Assembly (NCBI RefSeq): GCF_000754805.1
Contig: NZ_KN150731.1
Location: 1,899,559 to 1,963,558, forward strand
Reading direction: 5' to 3'
DNA length: 64,000 nt
Source of the DNA: Yersinia frederiksenii ATCC 33641
Lineage (GTDB): Bacteria; Pseudomonadota; Gammaproteobacteria; Enterobacterales; Enterobacteriaceae
The stretch's first letter is position 1; every line of letters starts with the position of its first letter. Both the position numbers and the translations under genes were made by a program. Under the pieces are notes generated by a model, which saw nothing but the letters and a program-made list of their open reading frames with translations, was not told the origin of the DNA and did not search any database. Of this stretch, positions 17,138 through 26,106 are shown piece after piece.

Positions 17138-18040
17138 CTAGTTAAAGTTCACCTTGAGGGTGAAGCCCTGGTCACCTGGGGTCGCACCGGAGCTGGACGC
17201 ACTGTTAACCGGCACGGTGTAGGTGTCGCCGGTCGCCCCTGCAATGGCGTGGTTGCTCAGTGTTACCACGGTACTGCTGCCATTCGCTGTGGTGTTGCTG
17301 CCGTCCAGTTGCCACTGAATACTGCTCAGGGTGGTCGTCAGGTTGGTTTCACCCGTATCCCACACACCGTTGTTGTTGCTGTCATTCCAGGCTCGGAAGA
17401 TATAGGTCGCCCCCACCTGCGGGTGAGTACCGGAACGGGCATAATCGATGGCCCCGCTGCCGGCAGCCGGTGAATCAGACTGCAGGAAGATACCGCCGGC
17501 TACATCAGCACCCGGTGCCACCGGCCCTGGTAGTGTGGGAGTTCCTCCCCCGCCGAGGCTGGTGTCGGCAACACTAATCGTGGATCCACTGACCGGGTCA
17601 CCCGTGGCTGAATATTCCTGTAGGGTGACGCTGATGGCGGATGCCCCTATCGCACCGGCTGGCAAGGTAATGGTCGAGGTGCCAGTCCCCCCCGATGTCG
17701 CCGCCGGGGCATTCACCGGCGTAATGGTTACGGGTAAACCGCTGCCGGCATCAATGTAAAGCCAGACCACAGTGGTGAGTGAGTTATCTAGGTCACCGTC
17801 ACTGTCGTTGTATTTATAGGTCATCACCAGCGTGTCCCCGGTGGTCAGTCTGTCCGGGCTCGCATAAGTCCCGCTGAAGTCCACCGCGGCAACAGCATTA
17901 TTGGATGGAGCACTCAGGACCGGCGCACTCCCTTGGACCGACGCCGTGGCCGCGGTGCTGGCAGCTTGAGCGGCACTGAATGAAGTGCCCGTGATGGCCA
18001 GTGCCAGTGCCAGTTTCTTTAGCGTAAAATTCATTTTCAT
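17138..18040 (-). CDS. Secreted ZirS/ZirU-like protein (first paralogue)
   Basis: 300 residues with a signal peptide (LKKLALALAITGTSFSAAQA). Mature start ATASVQGSAPVLSAPSNNAV, then a beta-rich domain with NDSDGDLDN, a Pro/Gly hinge (LPGPVAPG near 190) and a C-terminal domain (GTHPQVGATYIFRAWND...WQLDGSNTT...GDQGFTLKVNFN). The segment GxHPQVGxxY and the end GDQGFxLKVN are shared almost word for word with the tail of the inverse autotransporter encoded just upstream, which points to a shared recognition or transport domain (compare Salmonella ZirS C-terminal domain). Second of four minus-strand genes, 80 nt after the autotransporter. Confidence 0.8.
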   Translation of the reverse strand: MKMNFTLKKLALALAITGTSFSAAQAASTAATASVQGSAPVLSAPSNNAVAAVDFSGTYASPDRLTTGDTLVMTYKYNDSDGDLDNSLTTVVWLYIDAGSGLPVTITPVNAPAATSGGTGTSTITLPAGAIGASAISVTLQEYSATGDPVSGSTISVADTSLGGGGTPTLPGPVAPGADVAGGIFLQSDSPAAGSGAIDYARSGTHPQVGATYIFRAWNDSNNNGVWDTGETNLTTTLSSIQWQLDGSNTTANGSSTVVTLSNHAIAGATGDTYTVPVNSASSSGATPGDQGFTLKVNFN

Positions 18041-18120
18041 CCGTTATCTTTTCCTCTCTATCTGTCTGTTGTACTGCTTGGTGCGAAGCCAGCGTAAATT
18101 GATGAGTGTGACGCTTTGGT

Positions 18121-20370
18121 CTACCAGTTCACCTTCAGACCAAACCCCTGATCGCCACAGGCCACACCGCTGTTGCTGCTGCCATTGGTACGTGGCGTAA
18201 ACTGATAACCCGTCACCCCGGTATCATGGTTGTTCAGGGTGATGGCGCAGCCCGCCGTATTGGTGCCATCCAGCGCCCAGTGCACCTCTGTTGCCGGAAT
18301 AGTGGCCGTAATGTCGGTATTGGCTGCATCAAACAGCTTCACGGTATAGACCACCCCGACTTGGGGATGGGCTCCACTGGTCAGCAGGTCGACCCCAGAT
18401 GGGTCCTGAATTTCAGCTCTGGTGACCAGTGTGGGGCCACTACTGGTAAAGCTGACTGTCTGCGGTGCAGTCACTCCGTAGACTCCCAGATCGGCCTGGA
18501 CCAGGAAGGTTCCCAGCTGGGTGCTGACCAGTTCTGCCACGTAGTGGTTGATGCCACTGCGCACCTCAGTCTGAACCTGCACCATCTGAACGCAGGGCTG
18601 CGGGAGGCCCAACGCATCCACCGGACAGGAGCTTCCTGGGGCAACCCATGCCACCGGTGTCCCGCTGGTCGCATCGATCACTTGCCAGACAGGTTGTAGC
18701 TGCGGGTCATTGATCAGTTGTCCTAGGTGGTCTTCAAGGTGGGCCGCCAGCACAATGGCATCGGTCGCCAGACCGGAGGCAGGTACACTACCAGCACTCT
18801 CCAGCACCAACTGCCCAAGCCGTTGCTGTCCGACCATAATGTCCACCGGGTTCGAGGTCGCCTGACGGCCTCTCTCGTCCACCACGGTGAGCGCCAGTTG
18901 ATAACGGTTCGTTGCCGCCGGTGCCGGGTTCCAGGCCGGCAGAGTAATTTGCCAGCCCTGATGATTATCGACACCCGCCGTCGCCAACAGGGCCAGCGGC
19001 ACTGTGTCACCCTGCCAGCTCACACTGGCAATCGGGTATTTGCCGTTGACCAACGGTTGCATCAGATACACATCACCCTCCAGCAAAGTGGCCGGTACCG
19101 CGGCTAAGTCCAGCATCAACAAACCGGCCTTTTCCTTGTACTCCAGAACAATGTCGTAATTACGGTCAACCCGGTCGTAGCGACTGCCCATCAGTGAACG
19201 CATGGCGGCCACATTGTCCGGGTCGAGCTGTTTGCTCAGGGCAGTGCCTATCTGGTAGTTCATTTGCAGGTCAACCTGTGCTTCCTTCTGCCCCTGCTGG
19301 CCTTCCTTGTGGCTCACTTTTAACGTGGTCAGCGGGAATGGGGTGTAATCCAGTCCCAGCGTGACGGCTCGCGGGTCTTTTTGCAGATGCTCTTTGCCGA
19401 ACAGGGCCACTTCATCGCCGTAGTACTGCTCATAGACCACGGATGCCCCCAGATGTGGATAAGCTGGCAGGTAACCTTGTAGCCGGACATCAAACCCTTT
19501 GGCCGGACGTTCCAGATAGTCATCAAAATCTTTGGAATCTTTCCAGCCGGAGAGGGGGTGATAGAAGTTGGTCGCCAACCGGAGTGACTCGGTCCACAGC
19601 TCCGCACCTAGCCCCAGACGGCTGTGATTGCGGCTGAAGTCCTGGTCAAGAAAGGTGTTGTAACCCAGCAGCCAGTTGCCCTTATCCCAGCGCAGGCCAG
19701 CACCAAAGTTGCCAATAGTGCGGCTGTCCTGGTCATGAATACCAACCTGTGAGAAGGCCACCATGGCGTCGTTTTCATACCAGGGGGTAAATAGAGAGAA
19801 GGTGCTTTTACTGAAATCCCCGTGGTCATCCACGGCAATGCTGACCTGTGCCTGGCCGAATTTTCCCAGTAAGTCTTGTGCCTGCTGCTGCAATGGGTTA
19901 ATGGCTTGGGATTTTGCCCAGCTCCCAGCCTGATTTTTGACCTGGTCCTGCGTCATACCATTCCAGTCCTGCGCGCCTACGTTTTGTAGGGTTCCTGCCA
20001 CCTTCATTGCATCGGTATCTGGCTGGGATACTGGATCGTTGCCCATCCCCAATTCGGGCAGATTATTGGCAAGGGGGGCCACGACTGAGGCATCGACGGG
20101 GAACAGAGGTGAGTCTGCGGGAAGTAGCAGGCTTTCGCCCACCTCTAAGGTATCGCGCTGGTCGAGGCTGCCGTGATTGAGACGGCGCAGTTCAGTCACT
20201 TGTATCCCGCTTTGCAGAGCGAGTTGGTAGAGGCTGGTTGGTTTTTCCACGGTGTAAATACGAGAGGATGATGCCGCGGCATGTCCGGGCACGGGTAGGA
20301 ACCCCAGAGTTAACATGCCACTTCCTGCCAGCAATGAGGCAATAACAGAAAGTCGGAAGGTTTTTATCAT
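18121..20370 (-). CDS. Inverse autotransporter (intimin/invasin beta-domain), ZirT-like
   Basis: 749 residues from ATG 20370, chosen because it begins a clean signal peptide (MIKTFRLSVIASLLAGSGML...GHA) with AAAGGA about 8 nt before; an in-frame upstream start lacks one. Order: signal peptide; LysM-like domain (IYTVEKPTSLYQLALQSGIQV..., about 37-83); linker; intimin/invasin-type beta-barrel (about 145-430: FSLFTPWYENDAMVAFSQVGIHDQDSRTIGNFGAGLRW, LGYNTFLDQDFSRNHSRLGLG); one or two Ig-like domains; and a C-terminal domain (GAHPQVGVVYTVKLFD ... GDQGFGLKVNW) shared with the next two gene products. The passenger is much shorter than in typical invasins. Type Ve outer-membrane protein, probably both adhesin scaffold and secretion partner. 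Confidence 0.85.
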   Translation of the reverse strand: MIKTFRLSVIASLLAGSGMLTLGFLPVPGHAAASSSRIYTVEKPTSLYQLALQSGIQVTELRRLNHGSLDQRDTLEVGESLLLPADSPLFPVDASVVAPLANNLPELGMGNDPVSQPDTDAMKVAGTLQNVGAQDWNGMTQDQVKNQAGSWAKSQAINPLQQQAQDLLGKFGQAQVSIAVDDHGDFSKSTFSLFTPWYENDAMVAFSQVGIHDQDSRTIGNFGAGLRWDKGNWLLGYNTFLDQDFSRNHSRLGLGAELWTESLRLATNFYHPLSGWKDSKDFDDYLERPAKGFDVRLQGYLPAYPHLGASVVYEQYYGDEVALFGKEHLQKDPRAVTLGLDYTPFPLTTLKVSHKEGQQGQKEAQVDLQMNYQIGTALSKQLDPDNVAAMRSLMGSRYDRVDRNYDIVLEYKEKAGLLMLDLAAVPATLLEGDVYLMQPLVNGKYPIASVSWQGDTVPLALLATAGVDNHQGWQITLPAWNPAPAATNRYQLALTVVDERGRQATSNPVDIMVGQQRLGQLVLESAGSVPASGLATDAIVLAAHLEDHLGQLINDPQLQPVWQVIDATSGTPVAWVAPGSSCPVDALGLPQPCVQMVQVQTEVRSGINHYVAELVSTQLGTFLVQADLGVYGVTAPQTVSFTSSGPTLVTRAEIQDPSGVDLLTSGAHPQVGVVYTVKLFDAANTDITATIPATEVHWALDGTNTAGCAITLNNHDTGVTGYQFTPRTNGSSNSGVACGDQGFGLKVNW

Positions 20371-20430
20371 TGATTCATTCCTTTGACTAATAGTGTGAGC
20401 CCTGCACCTTGGATTAAATAAGGGCCGCAA

Positions 20431-20447
20431 TACCTAAATATTAGGTA
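20431..20447. promoter_or_regulatory. 17-bp palindrome upstream of the inverse autotransporter
   Basis: TACCTAAATATTAGGTA is a perfect palindrome about 60 nt before the autotransporter start codon, in an AT-rich region. It looks like an operator for a dimeric repressor or activator; I cannot name the protein. Confidence 0.5.
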
Positions 20448-21257
20448 GAGGCAATGATTGTCTATTAACAACTTTTTGTTCAGTGTCAGACTTTGAAAGT
20501 AAAAATAGCCGAATCTTCCTAAGTTAATAATCAGTAATGTCTGGGCTGAATATTATTTCTCTGAATTTAAATTCAATCTTATAAGATAAATCTCAAATCA
20601 ATAAATACAGGTTGTAATGATGAAAAATTTACACTGCGAAGTCGTGTAAATAGCATGCAAAAGGTCCATTTGTTTTTTTGTCTCAATTATTTCCATAAGT
20701 CGATTTTTTATATTAAACACGATATTAAAGGTCTGGGTTACATTTATTATTCGATTTATCAAGCTAAAAATACAACTTTAAATAAAATAAAATATCATAA
20801 AAATAATAACCTCTAATTAATGATGCTGTTTTATTTGAAAAAGCCAGTTCAATCAATTGGTGGGGTGGTTATTTTCGGGTTTTTATTTTTATGCAAAAAA
20901 TATGATATTAATCAATAAAAGAAAATGACCAATAATATCTTTATTAAAGTAGCGATTTTATTAAATTTTAGGAGTGACAAATGTGAGGGAAAAGTTATTT
21001 ACTAGTAATATATTGCTTCTCTAACTTACCAACTGATAAAGGGTATATAGTCCAATGGGGTGAAGACGCAGGCTAAACGTGTGGTGAGTATTTTAAAAGT
21101 CGATTATCGAACCCTTGTGTACATTGCATGCTGATTACCGATTGAAATGGTTCCTTTTAGACTGTGGCTAAAATGTAGTTGTAATGGTTGATTGTCAGAT
21201 ATTGACTAATAACATCATCGAGCATTAATTTTTGTATATAATTGATTTTTATAATAA
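20448..21257. other. AT-rich intergenic DNA upstream of the inverse autotransporter
   Basis: About 800 bases with strong AT bias, many A/T runs and no open frame with a plausible start. The part next to the palindrome should contain the promoter of the secretion locus. The composition is the kind typically bound by H-NS and suggests acquired DNA. Confidence 0.5.
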
Positions 21258-21437
21258 TTAATGTTTTACCTTTCTAGGGGCTAGTGTATCTCCGATCTGG
21301 ATGTTTTGTAGTTCAAACCTCTTCAGACAGTATTTACAGCGGCCTGGAAAACGGAGTGACAATTCCCAGATAACGCGACGGGACTCATGGCAATGTGGAC
21401 AAATTATCTGAATTTTCGCCGTCGATACATCTAAATA
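21258..21437 (-). pseudogene. Short zinc-ribbon reading frame without a start codon
   Basis: The reverse strand is open for about 59 codons from just after a TGA at 21440-21438 to TAA at 21260-21258. It encodes a tidy zinc-ribbon: ICPHCHESRRVIW then GRCKYCLKRFEL, i.e. C-x2-C ... C-x2-C with basic and aromatic residues, like small DNA- or RNA-binding ribbons of mobile elements. No ATG, GTG or TTG precedes the first cysteine pair, so it is either a remnant or uses a rare ATT start. No neighbour helps. Confidence 0.35.
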
Positions 21438-21751
21438 TCAAAGAACACACCAGTGTTAAATCATGTCTCATAACCCTATAAACGCTGGTACTGAACCCTG
21501 ACTTCAGTTTTTAATGTATATCAATAAAGACTCTTTGTGGGAGCTGGCTGTATATTATTTTCGTCGAAAAAAATGGCGAATTGACCAACACACCTTTTGA
21601 AATTAAGGAGGCAATGATTAAGGGGGGGTATTGTGCCTGATTTTGATTTCAGCGTGGCTTAATACAATATATTTCGCCAAAGTCAGATATTTCCTACAAA
21701 TAAAAATCCTTTGCCTATGGTCAGTTTGAAGTAACGGGGCTATTATTTTTT

Positions 21752-21896
21752 GGAAATAATATTATTGTCGTGTATTAGATCTTATGAGTGGGTATTTATA
21801 TTCTAATAATAATATTTTAAATATAGTCAGGCTAGGTTAATTCTTCATAAAAATGATGATTTAGATATGAGTAATTAATTTTTTGTTTAAATAGAG
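21752..21896. repeat. AT-rich dispersed repeat, copy 1
   Basis: About 145 bases that align, at roughly 65-70 percent by eye, with 30177-30329 (shared blocks such as TTTTAAATATA, TAGGTTA and AAAATGATGATT in the same order). The second copy directly abuts the autotransporter remnant at 30325, so the repeat may be the upstream flank of a family of autotransporter genes; here the gene is gone. Confidence 0.5.
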
Positions 21897-22062
21897 TGAT
21901 TCTTTTGCCAGTCCATCTTACTGATGTTTCCTTGTGGAAATATAATTACATCATCAATGTTGAGAGCATCCCCGCAATGAGTAAATAGCCCAATAAATAT
22001 TCTGCGGCGTTTGTCTGAGAAACAGAATTAAGATGCCAGTATGTGCTGATTAAGATATTAGA

Positions 22063-22233
22063 ATGTTATTTAGATCACGGTGTGCGCAACAATGCTGCCA
22101 ACTGATTGCTATCGTGACGAAGGTATCTGACCGGTTATCCCTTGAAATACTGGAATCAGAGCAATCCCGTATTGATACATTGACTGTGGAACTGGAAGAA
22201 ACTGAAATGCATGATGACGAGAATGATATGTAG
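22063..22233 (+). CDS. Small hypothetical protein (56 aa), uncertain
   Basis: An open frame of 56 codons from ATG 22063 to TAG 22231. The product is amphipathic with a helical acidic C-terminus (LSLEILESEQSRIDTLTVELEETEMHDDEND). No convincing ribosome site is visible, only a purine-rich AAGATATTAGA. It could be the end of a decayed gene or a small regulator. Codon use is ordinary, and I include it because the surrounding 1.9 kb has no other gene. Confidence 0.25.
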   Translation: MLFRSRCAQQCCQLIAIVTKVSDRLSLEILESEQSRIDTLTVELEETEMHDDENDM

Positions 22234-22294
22234 CCACTCACTCAATAGTGCTCAAGGTATTCTCTTAAACACTATTGAGGGAGAGGGCGAGAGG

Positions 22295-22981
22295 TTATTC
22301 GGTTTCAAACCAGTCGGTGTTTTGCAGGGCAATAGGAGTGATGGAATAGATCATTTCCTGTAAGTGCTCATGAATAGCACGCTCGGCGGCATCCGGATCC
22401 TGTGCCTTTAAGGCTTCAAAGATATGGTAATGCTGCTGGATCAGCCTCTCTGGTGGCGATACTTCACTCAGGCTGAGGAAACGAACCCGATCCATAGTGG
22501 CTTTGATGGTTTCGATGGTTTCCCAGGCTAGGGTACAGTTGGCCATTTGGGTCAGTAACTGATGAAACTCATCGTCCAATGCCAAAAATTCTCTGATTTG
22601 ATTGTTCTGAGACGCCAGCTTTTGGCGATGCAGGTTATGCTCCAATATCATTAATTGCTGTGCGGTGATATTGATGGCGACGCGGCGTACGATCGCGCAT
22701 TCCACTGCTTGGCGAATGAAACGACCGTCGGCCACCCGTTTGGCAGAAATCTTCATCACAAAAGTGCCACGCTGCGGCAAGATCTGCACCAGACCGGCCT
22801 CCGCCAGCTTGATAAATGCTTCGCGCACTGGCTGGCGTGACACACTAAAACGGGTAGCGATTTCTTTTTCGGAAAGTAGTGTGCCCGGTGGGATCGTGCA
22901 ATCGACAATATCTGTACGCAGAAAACGATAGATTTGCTGATTAACAGGTACGTTGTTGGTGAGGCTGTACGATTCAGACAT
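22295..22981 (-). CDS. rspR: GntR/FCD-family repressor RspR (YdfH)
   Basis: About 228 residues. N-terminal GntR winged helix (VNQQIYRFLRTDIVDCTIPPGTLLSEKEIATRFSVSRQPVREAFIKLAEAGLV) and C-terminal all-helical FCD ligand domain with metal-site residues (D in LALDDEFHQLL, H in QQHYHIFEAL, H in AIHEHLQEM). It aligns along its whole length with E. coli YdfH/RspR, the repressor of rspAB. ATG 22981 is used; an in-frame TTG 12 nt upstream is possible and neither has a strong ribosome site. It is the last gene of the minus-strand rsp cluster and probably controls it in response to a sugar acid. Confidence 0.88.
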   Translation of the reverse strand: MSESYSLTNNVPVNQQIYRFLRTDIVDCTIPPGTLLSEKEIATRFSVSRQPVREAFIKLAEAGLVQILPQRGTFVMKISAKRVADGRFIRQAVECAIVRRVAINITAQQLMILEHNLHRQKLASQNNQIREFLALDDEFHQLLTQMANCTLAWETIETIKATMDRVRFLSLSEVSPPERLIQQHYHIFEALKAQDPDAAERAIHEHLQEMIYSITPIALQNTDWFETE

Positions 22982-23085
22982 GGCAACAGTCAATTAAAAA
23001 GAATAAGTTCGAATGTCACCATACTAGCAGATTATCCTTCGATAACGGATGGATAAATCCACCCGTATCCAGAGATGTGAGAGCG

Positions 23086-24546
23086 TTAGCGTGCCAACAC
23101 TTTAGCCACTGTTGATCTGGCTCCGTACGCTAACAGTGCCAGATAAGCCTGGGTTACGGCACTAACGAACGTTTGATTATCCGGGAGGTCACGGCCAAAG
23201 ACTGAATCCATTTGTAATAACGCCTGTACTCGAGCTTCCCCTTCAGTGCTAGCTGCTACTAAGTGTGCAATTTCTTCGCGTAAAGGATCACTTATCTCTA
23301 TAGGCTGGCCTTGCTCATCCTTGCCACTTACGTAGCGCATCCAACCAGCAACACCCAGAGCCAGACAGGCGAAATCACTGCCGTTGGCCAGATGCCAACG
23401 GATCGAGTCCAGCATACGCTGAGGCAACTTTTGTGTGCCGTCCATGGCGATTTGCCAGGTTCGGTGCTTCAGCGCCGTATTGCGATAGCGTGCCAGTAGG
23501 GAATCTGCATATTTTTCCAGGTCGGTACCTGGGGTATTCAGTGTGGGAGCTTGTTCCGCCAACATCAGATGGCGAGCGGCTTTGACATAGTGCTCATCTT
23601 GCATGCAGTCACTGATATGCTGATAGCCGGCCAAATAACCAAGATAGGCCAGAAAAGAATGGCTGCCATTTAGCATACGCAACTTCATCTCTTCAAAAGG
23701 CAACACATTACTGACCAGTTCAGCCCCAGCCTTTTCCCAAGCAGGGCGACCGGCAACAAAATTATCTTCAATTACCCATTGGCGGAATGGCTCGCAGGTT
23801 ACGGCAACAGGATCTCGCACACCGGTTTGCCGTGCGACTTGCGCCAACGAATCTGTGGTAACGGCCGGAACAATGCGATCGACCATAGTGGAAGGGAAGG
23901 TAACATTGGCTTCAATCCATATCGCCAGAGCCGGATCGATCGCTTTGGCATAGGCGGTGATCACGTTGCGTGTCACATGACCATTTTCTGGCATATTGTC
24001 GCAAGACATCACGCTGAAGGCTGGTCGCCCCGCAGCCTTGCGCTGTGCCAACGCTGCCACAATGACTCCAACGGCAGATTGAGGCCGCTGCGGATTAGCC
24101 AGATCCTGGACAATCAAAGGATGTTCCAACTGCAGTTGACCTGTCGCGGGAGAGTGGCAATAGCCTTTTTCGGTTATCGTCATGGAAACTATCGCGACTT
24201 CTGGCTGAAGCAAGGCTTGGAGTATGGCTTCCAACCCATCGGTTTGTATATGGAGTGCCTGCGTGATCACGCCTATAACCCGGCACTGCCAGGCATCGGC
24301 TGACATTTCAGCCACACTATAGAGATAGTCTTGCTGTTTGAAGTCGGCAATTTGCTGTTCGCCGCCGATCAGGTTTATTTCACAATATCCCCAGTCGCTA
24401 CCCTGATTTTGTGCCAGGATATCGGCGTACACGGCCTGATGAGCGCGATGAAAGGCCCCGAATCCTAGATGAACCAGGCGAGGGATTAGTTTGCTGCGAT
24501 CGTATTGAGGGAGTATGGCATTGGCCGATAATAGCTTGGTGTTCAT
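23086..24546 (-). CDS. ydfI: Mannitol/fructuronate dehydrogenase family oxidoreductase YdfI
   Basis: 486 residues of the polyol-specific long-chain dehydrogenase family (UxuB, MtlD, YdfI). Visible: NAD-binding start [29 protein letters not shown]-like [30 protein letters not shown], and the catalytic block [14 protein letters not shown] followed by [20 protein letters not shown] with the conserved Lys, Asn and His. It is nearly collinear with E. coli YdfI, whose start corresponds to ATG 24546; in-frame upstream starts would only add residues without family support. Likely D-mannonate/fructuronate-type oxidoreduction feeding glycolysis through KDG. Follows the MFS gene in the same transcript. 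Confidence 0.88.
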   Translation of the reverse strand: MNTKLLSANAILPQYDRSKLIPRLVHLGFGAFHRAHQAVYADILAQNQGSDWGYCEINLIGGEQQIADFKQQDYLYSVAEMSADAWQCRVIGVITQALHIQTDGLEAILQALLQPEVAIVSMTITEKGYCHSPATGQLQLEHPLIVQDLANPQRPQSAVGVIVAALAQRKAAGRPAFSVMSCDNMPENGHVTRNVITAYAKAIDPALAIWIEANVTFPSTMVDRIVPAVTTDSLAQVARQTGVRDPVAVTCEPFRQWVIEDNFVAGRPAWEKAGAELVSNVLPFEEMKLRMLNGSHSFLAYLGYLAGYQHISDCMQDEHYVKAARHLMLAEQAPTLNTPGTDLEKYADSLLARYRNTALKHRTWQIAMDGTQKLPQRMLDSIRWHLANGSDFACLALGVAGWMRYVSGKDEQGQPIEISDPLREEIAHLVAASTEGEARVQALLQMDSVFGRDLPDNQTFVSAVTQAYLALLAYGARSTVAKVLAR

Positions 24547-24624
24547 GTTAAAACTCATTGTGTGGTGTATTGAGTTGCCGCAGCACAGTGTCTGCGGCAA
24601 GGGGCCTAAACCGCTGTTTGAGGG

Positions 24625-26001
24625 TTAATACCGGCTTACGCTTTTGGCGACTGGCAGCGCTTCGCTTTCAGCCGCGTCTTCAACTACGCTCAAATCGCGA
24701 TCTCTCACTTCAGGCATTAATACCGCAGCCAATAAACCGATAGTGGAATAAACAATCATCATTATCGCAATTGGCCACCAGGAATCGGTGATATTGCAGA
24801 AGATACCAGCCAATACCGGACCAAAACCAACGGCGACCAAACCACCAGCCTCTTTGGAAATGGCCATGCGGGTAAAGCGGTTACGCGAACCAAACATTTC
24901 TGCCATGGTGATATTCTCTAGCGCAAACAACCCGAGCACCGCGACGTTATGGATAATAATGATGGAGGCCATAATCACGCTAACTTCGTTACTCTTATCC
25001 ACAATCATCGAAATCATTGGGTAAGCCAGAATAATGGCCGAGATATTAACCAGAATATAAGGTATTCGACGACCGATCTTATCGGAGATCCAACCGAGTA
25101 ACGGAATGGTGATAAAGCCAATGGCGGAGCTGATCATTAAGGCATCCGTTGGGATCGCTTTTTCAAACAGCAGGGTTTGCACTAGATAACCGGCCAGGAA
25201 GGTTTGGATCAAACCAGAGTTACCAGCCTGACCAAAACGCAGCCCAGTCGCCAACCAGAAAGATTTGCTACTGAACATTGCGGAAAGCGAATGGGTATTA
25301 TCAGCCACTGCGCTATCGTCATTAACTTTTTCAAATACTGGGCTTTCTTTCAGATTCAGTCGCAGCCAGATGGCGAAGATCATCACAACAACGCTAGCCA
25401 GGAAAGGTACGCGCCAACCCCAGTCTATAAGCTCCTCTTTCGACAGGAAGAAGAACATGATGGCCCAAATGGCAGTGGCGGACAGGGTGCCACAGTTGGT
25501 GCCCATAGCCACCAGTGAGGAGATAATTCCACGCTTACCCGTAGGCGCATATTCTGCCAACATAGTCCCAGCTCCGGATATTTCTGCTCCGGCCCCCAAT
25601 CCCTGGATAATACGCAATAGCACCAGGAGTAACGGGGCGAAGATACCGATTTGCGCATAGGTTGGCAGCACACCGATTAAAGTAGTGCAGATACCCATCA
25701 TGGTGATGGTAATAAACAGCACTTTCTTACGACCGATGGTGTCCCCCATGCGACCAAAGAAAAACGCACCAACGATCCGGGCGATATAGCCTGCACCGTA
25801 TGTGCCCATCGCCAGGATTAATGCCATGGCGGCGGATTGTTCCGGGAAAAATATTTCATGAAAAACTAATGCTGCACCTAGTGAATAAAGCTGAAAATCC
25901 ATAAATTCTAGCGCGGTGCCCAGCCAGCCGGAAACGGCTGCTTTGACCAAATCTGAAGTGCTTCTTTCCGGCTGGATGGGGCTAATTTGTGTATTTATCA
26001 T
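24625..26001 (-). CDS. ydfJ: MFS sugar-acid transporter YdfJ (full length)
   Basis: About 458 residues, 12 membrane segments, metabolite:H+ symporter type of the major facilitator superfamily, with the loop 2-3 signature GRMGDTIGRKK and the related GWISDKIGRR in the second half. Very similar to E. coli YdfJ, but here the N-terminal first helix (VKAAVSGWLGTALEFMDFQLYSLGAALVF) is intact, whereas the K-12 gene is truncated at the MDFQLYSLG position. Start ATG 26001 follows GAGAACAGAATA. Expected to import the hexuronate or aldonate used by RspA/RspB/YdfI. Confidence 0.88.
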   Translation of the reverse strand: MINTQISPIQPERSTSDLVKAAVSGWLGTALEFMDFQLYSLGAALVFHEIFFPEQSAAMALILAMGTYGAGYIARIVGAFFFGRMGDTIGRKKVLFITITMMGICTTLIGVLPTYAQIGIFAPLLLVLLRIIQGLGAGAEISGAGTMLAEYAPTGKRGIISSLVAMGTNCGTLSATAIWAIMFFFLSKEELIDWGWRVPFLASVVVMIFAIWLRLNLKESPVFEKVNDDSAVADNTHSLSAMFSSKSFWLATGLRFGQAGNSGLIQTFLAGYLVQTLLFEKAIPTDALMISSAIGFITIPLLGWISDKIGRRIPYILVNISAIILAYPMISMIVDKSNEVSVIMASIIIIHNVAVLGLFALENITMAEMFGSRNRFTRMAISKEAGGLVAVGFGPVLAGIFCNITDSWWPIAIMMIVYSTIGLLAAVLMPEVRDRDLSVVEDAAESEALPVAKSVSRY

Positions 26002-26106
26002 TATTCTGTTCTCTGCAATTTGTTGTTGTAAGTACAGCAAAGATTGGGTTCAGAGGCCCGGTGTCGTTCAGGTAGCTGACCTGGCTGCAACCTGAACGCT
26101 GTCGGT

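Noticed and set aside
18226..18699. 157-codon plus-strand frame opposite the inverse autotransporter tail
   Set aside because: His/Arg/Gly-rich antisense frame; the opposite strand carries the shared tail domain.
23779..24303. 174-codon plus-strand frame opposite ydfI
   Set aside because: Antisense to a highly conserved dehydrogenase; no start signal and unnatural composition.
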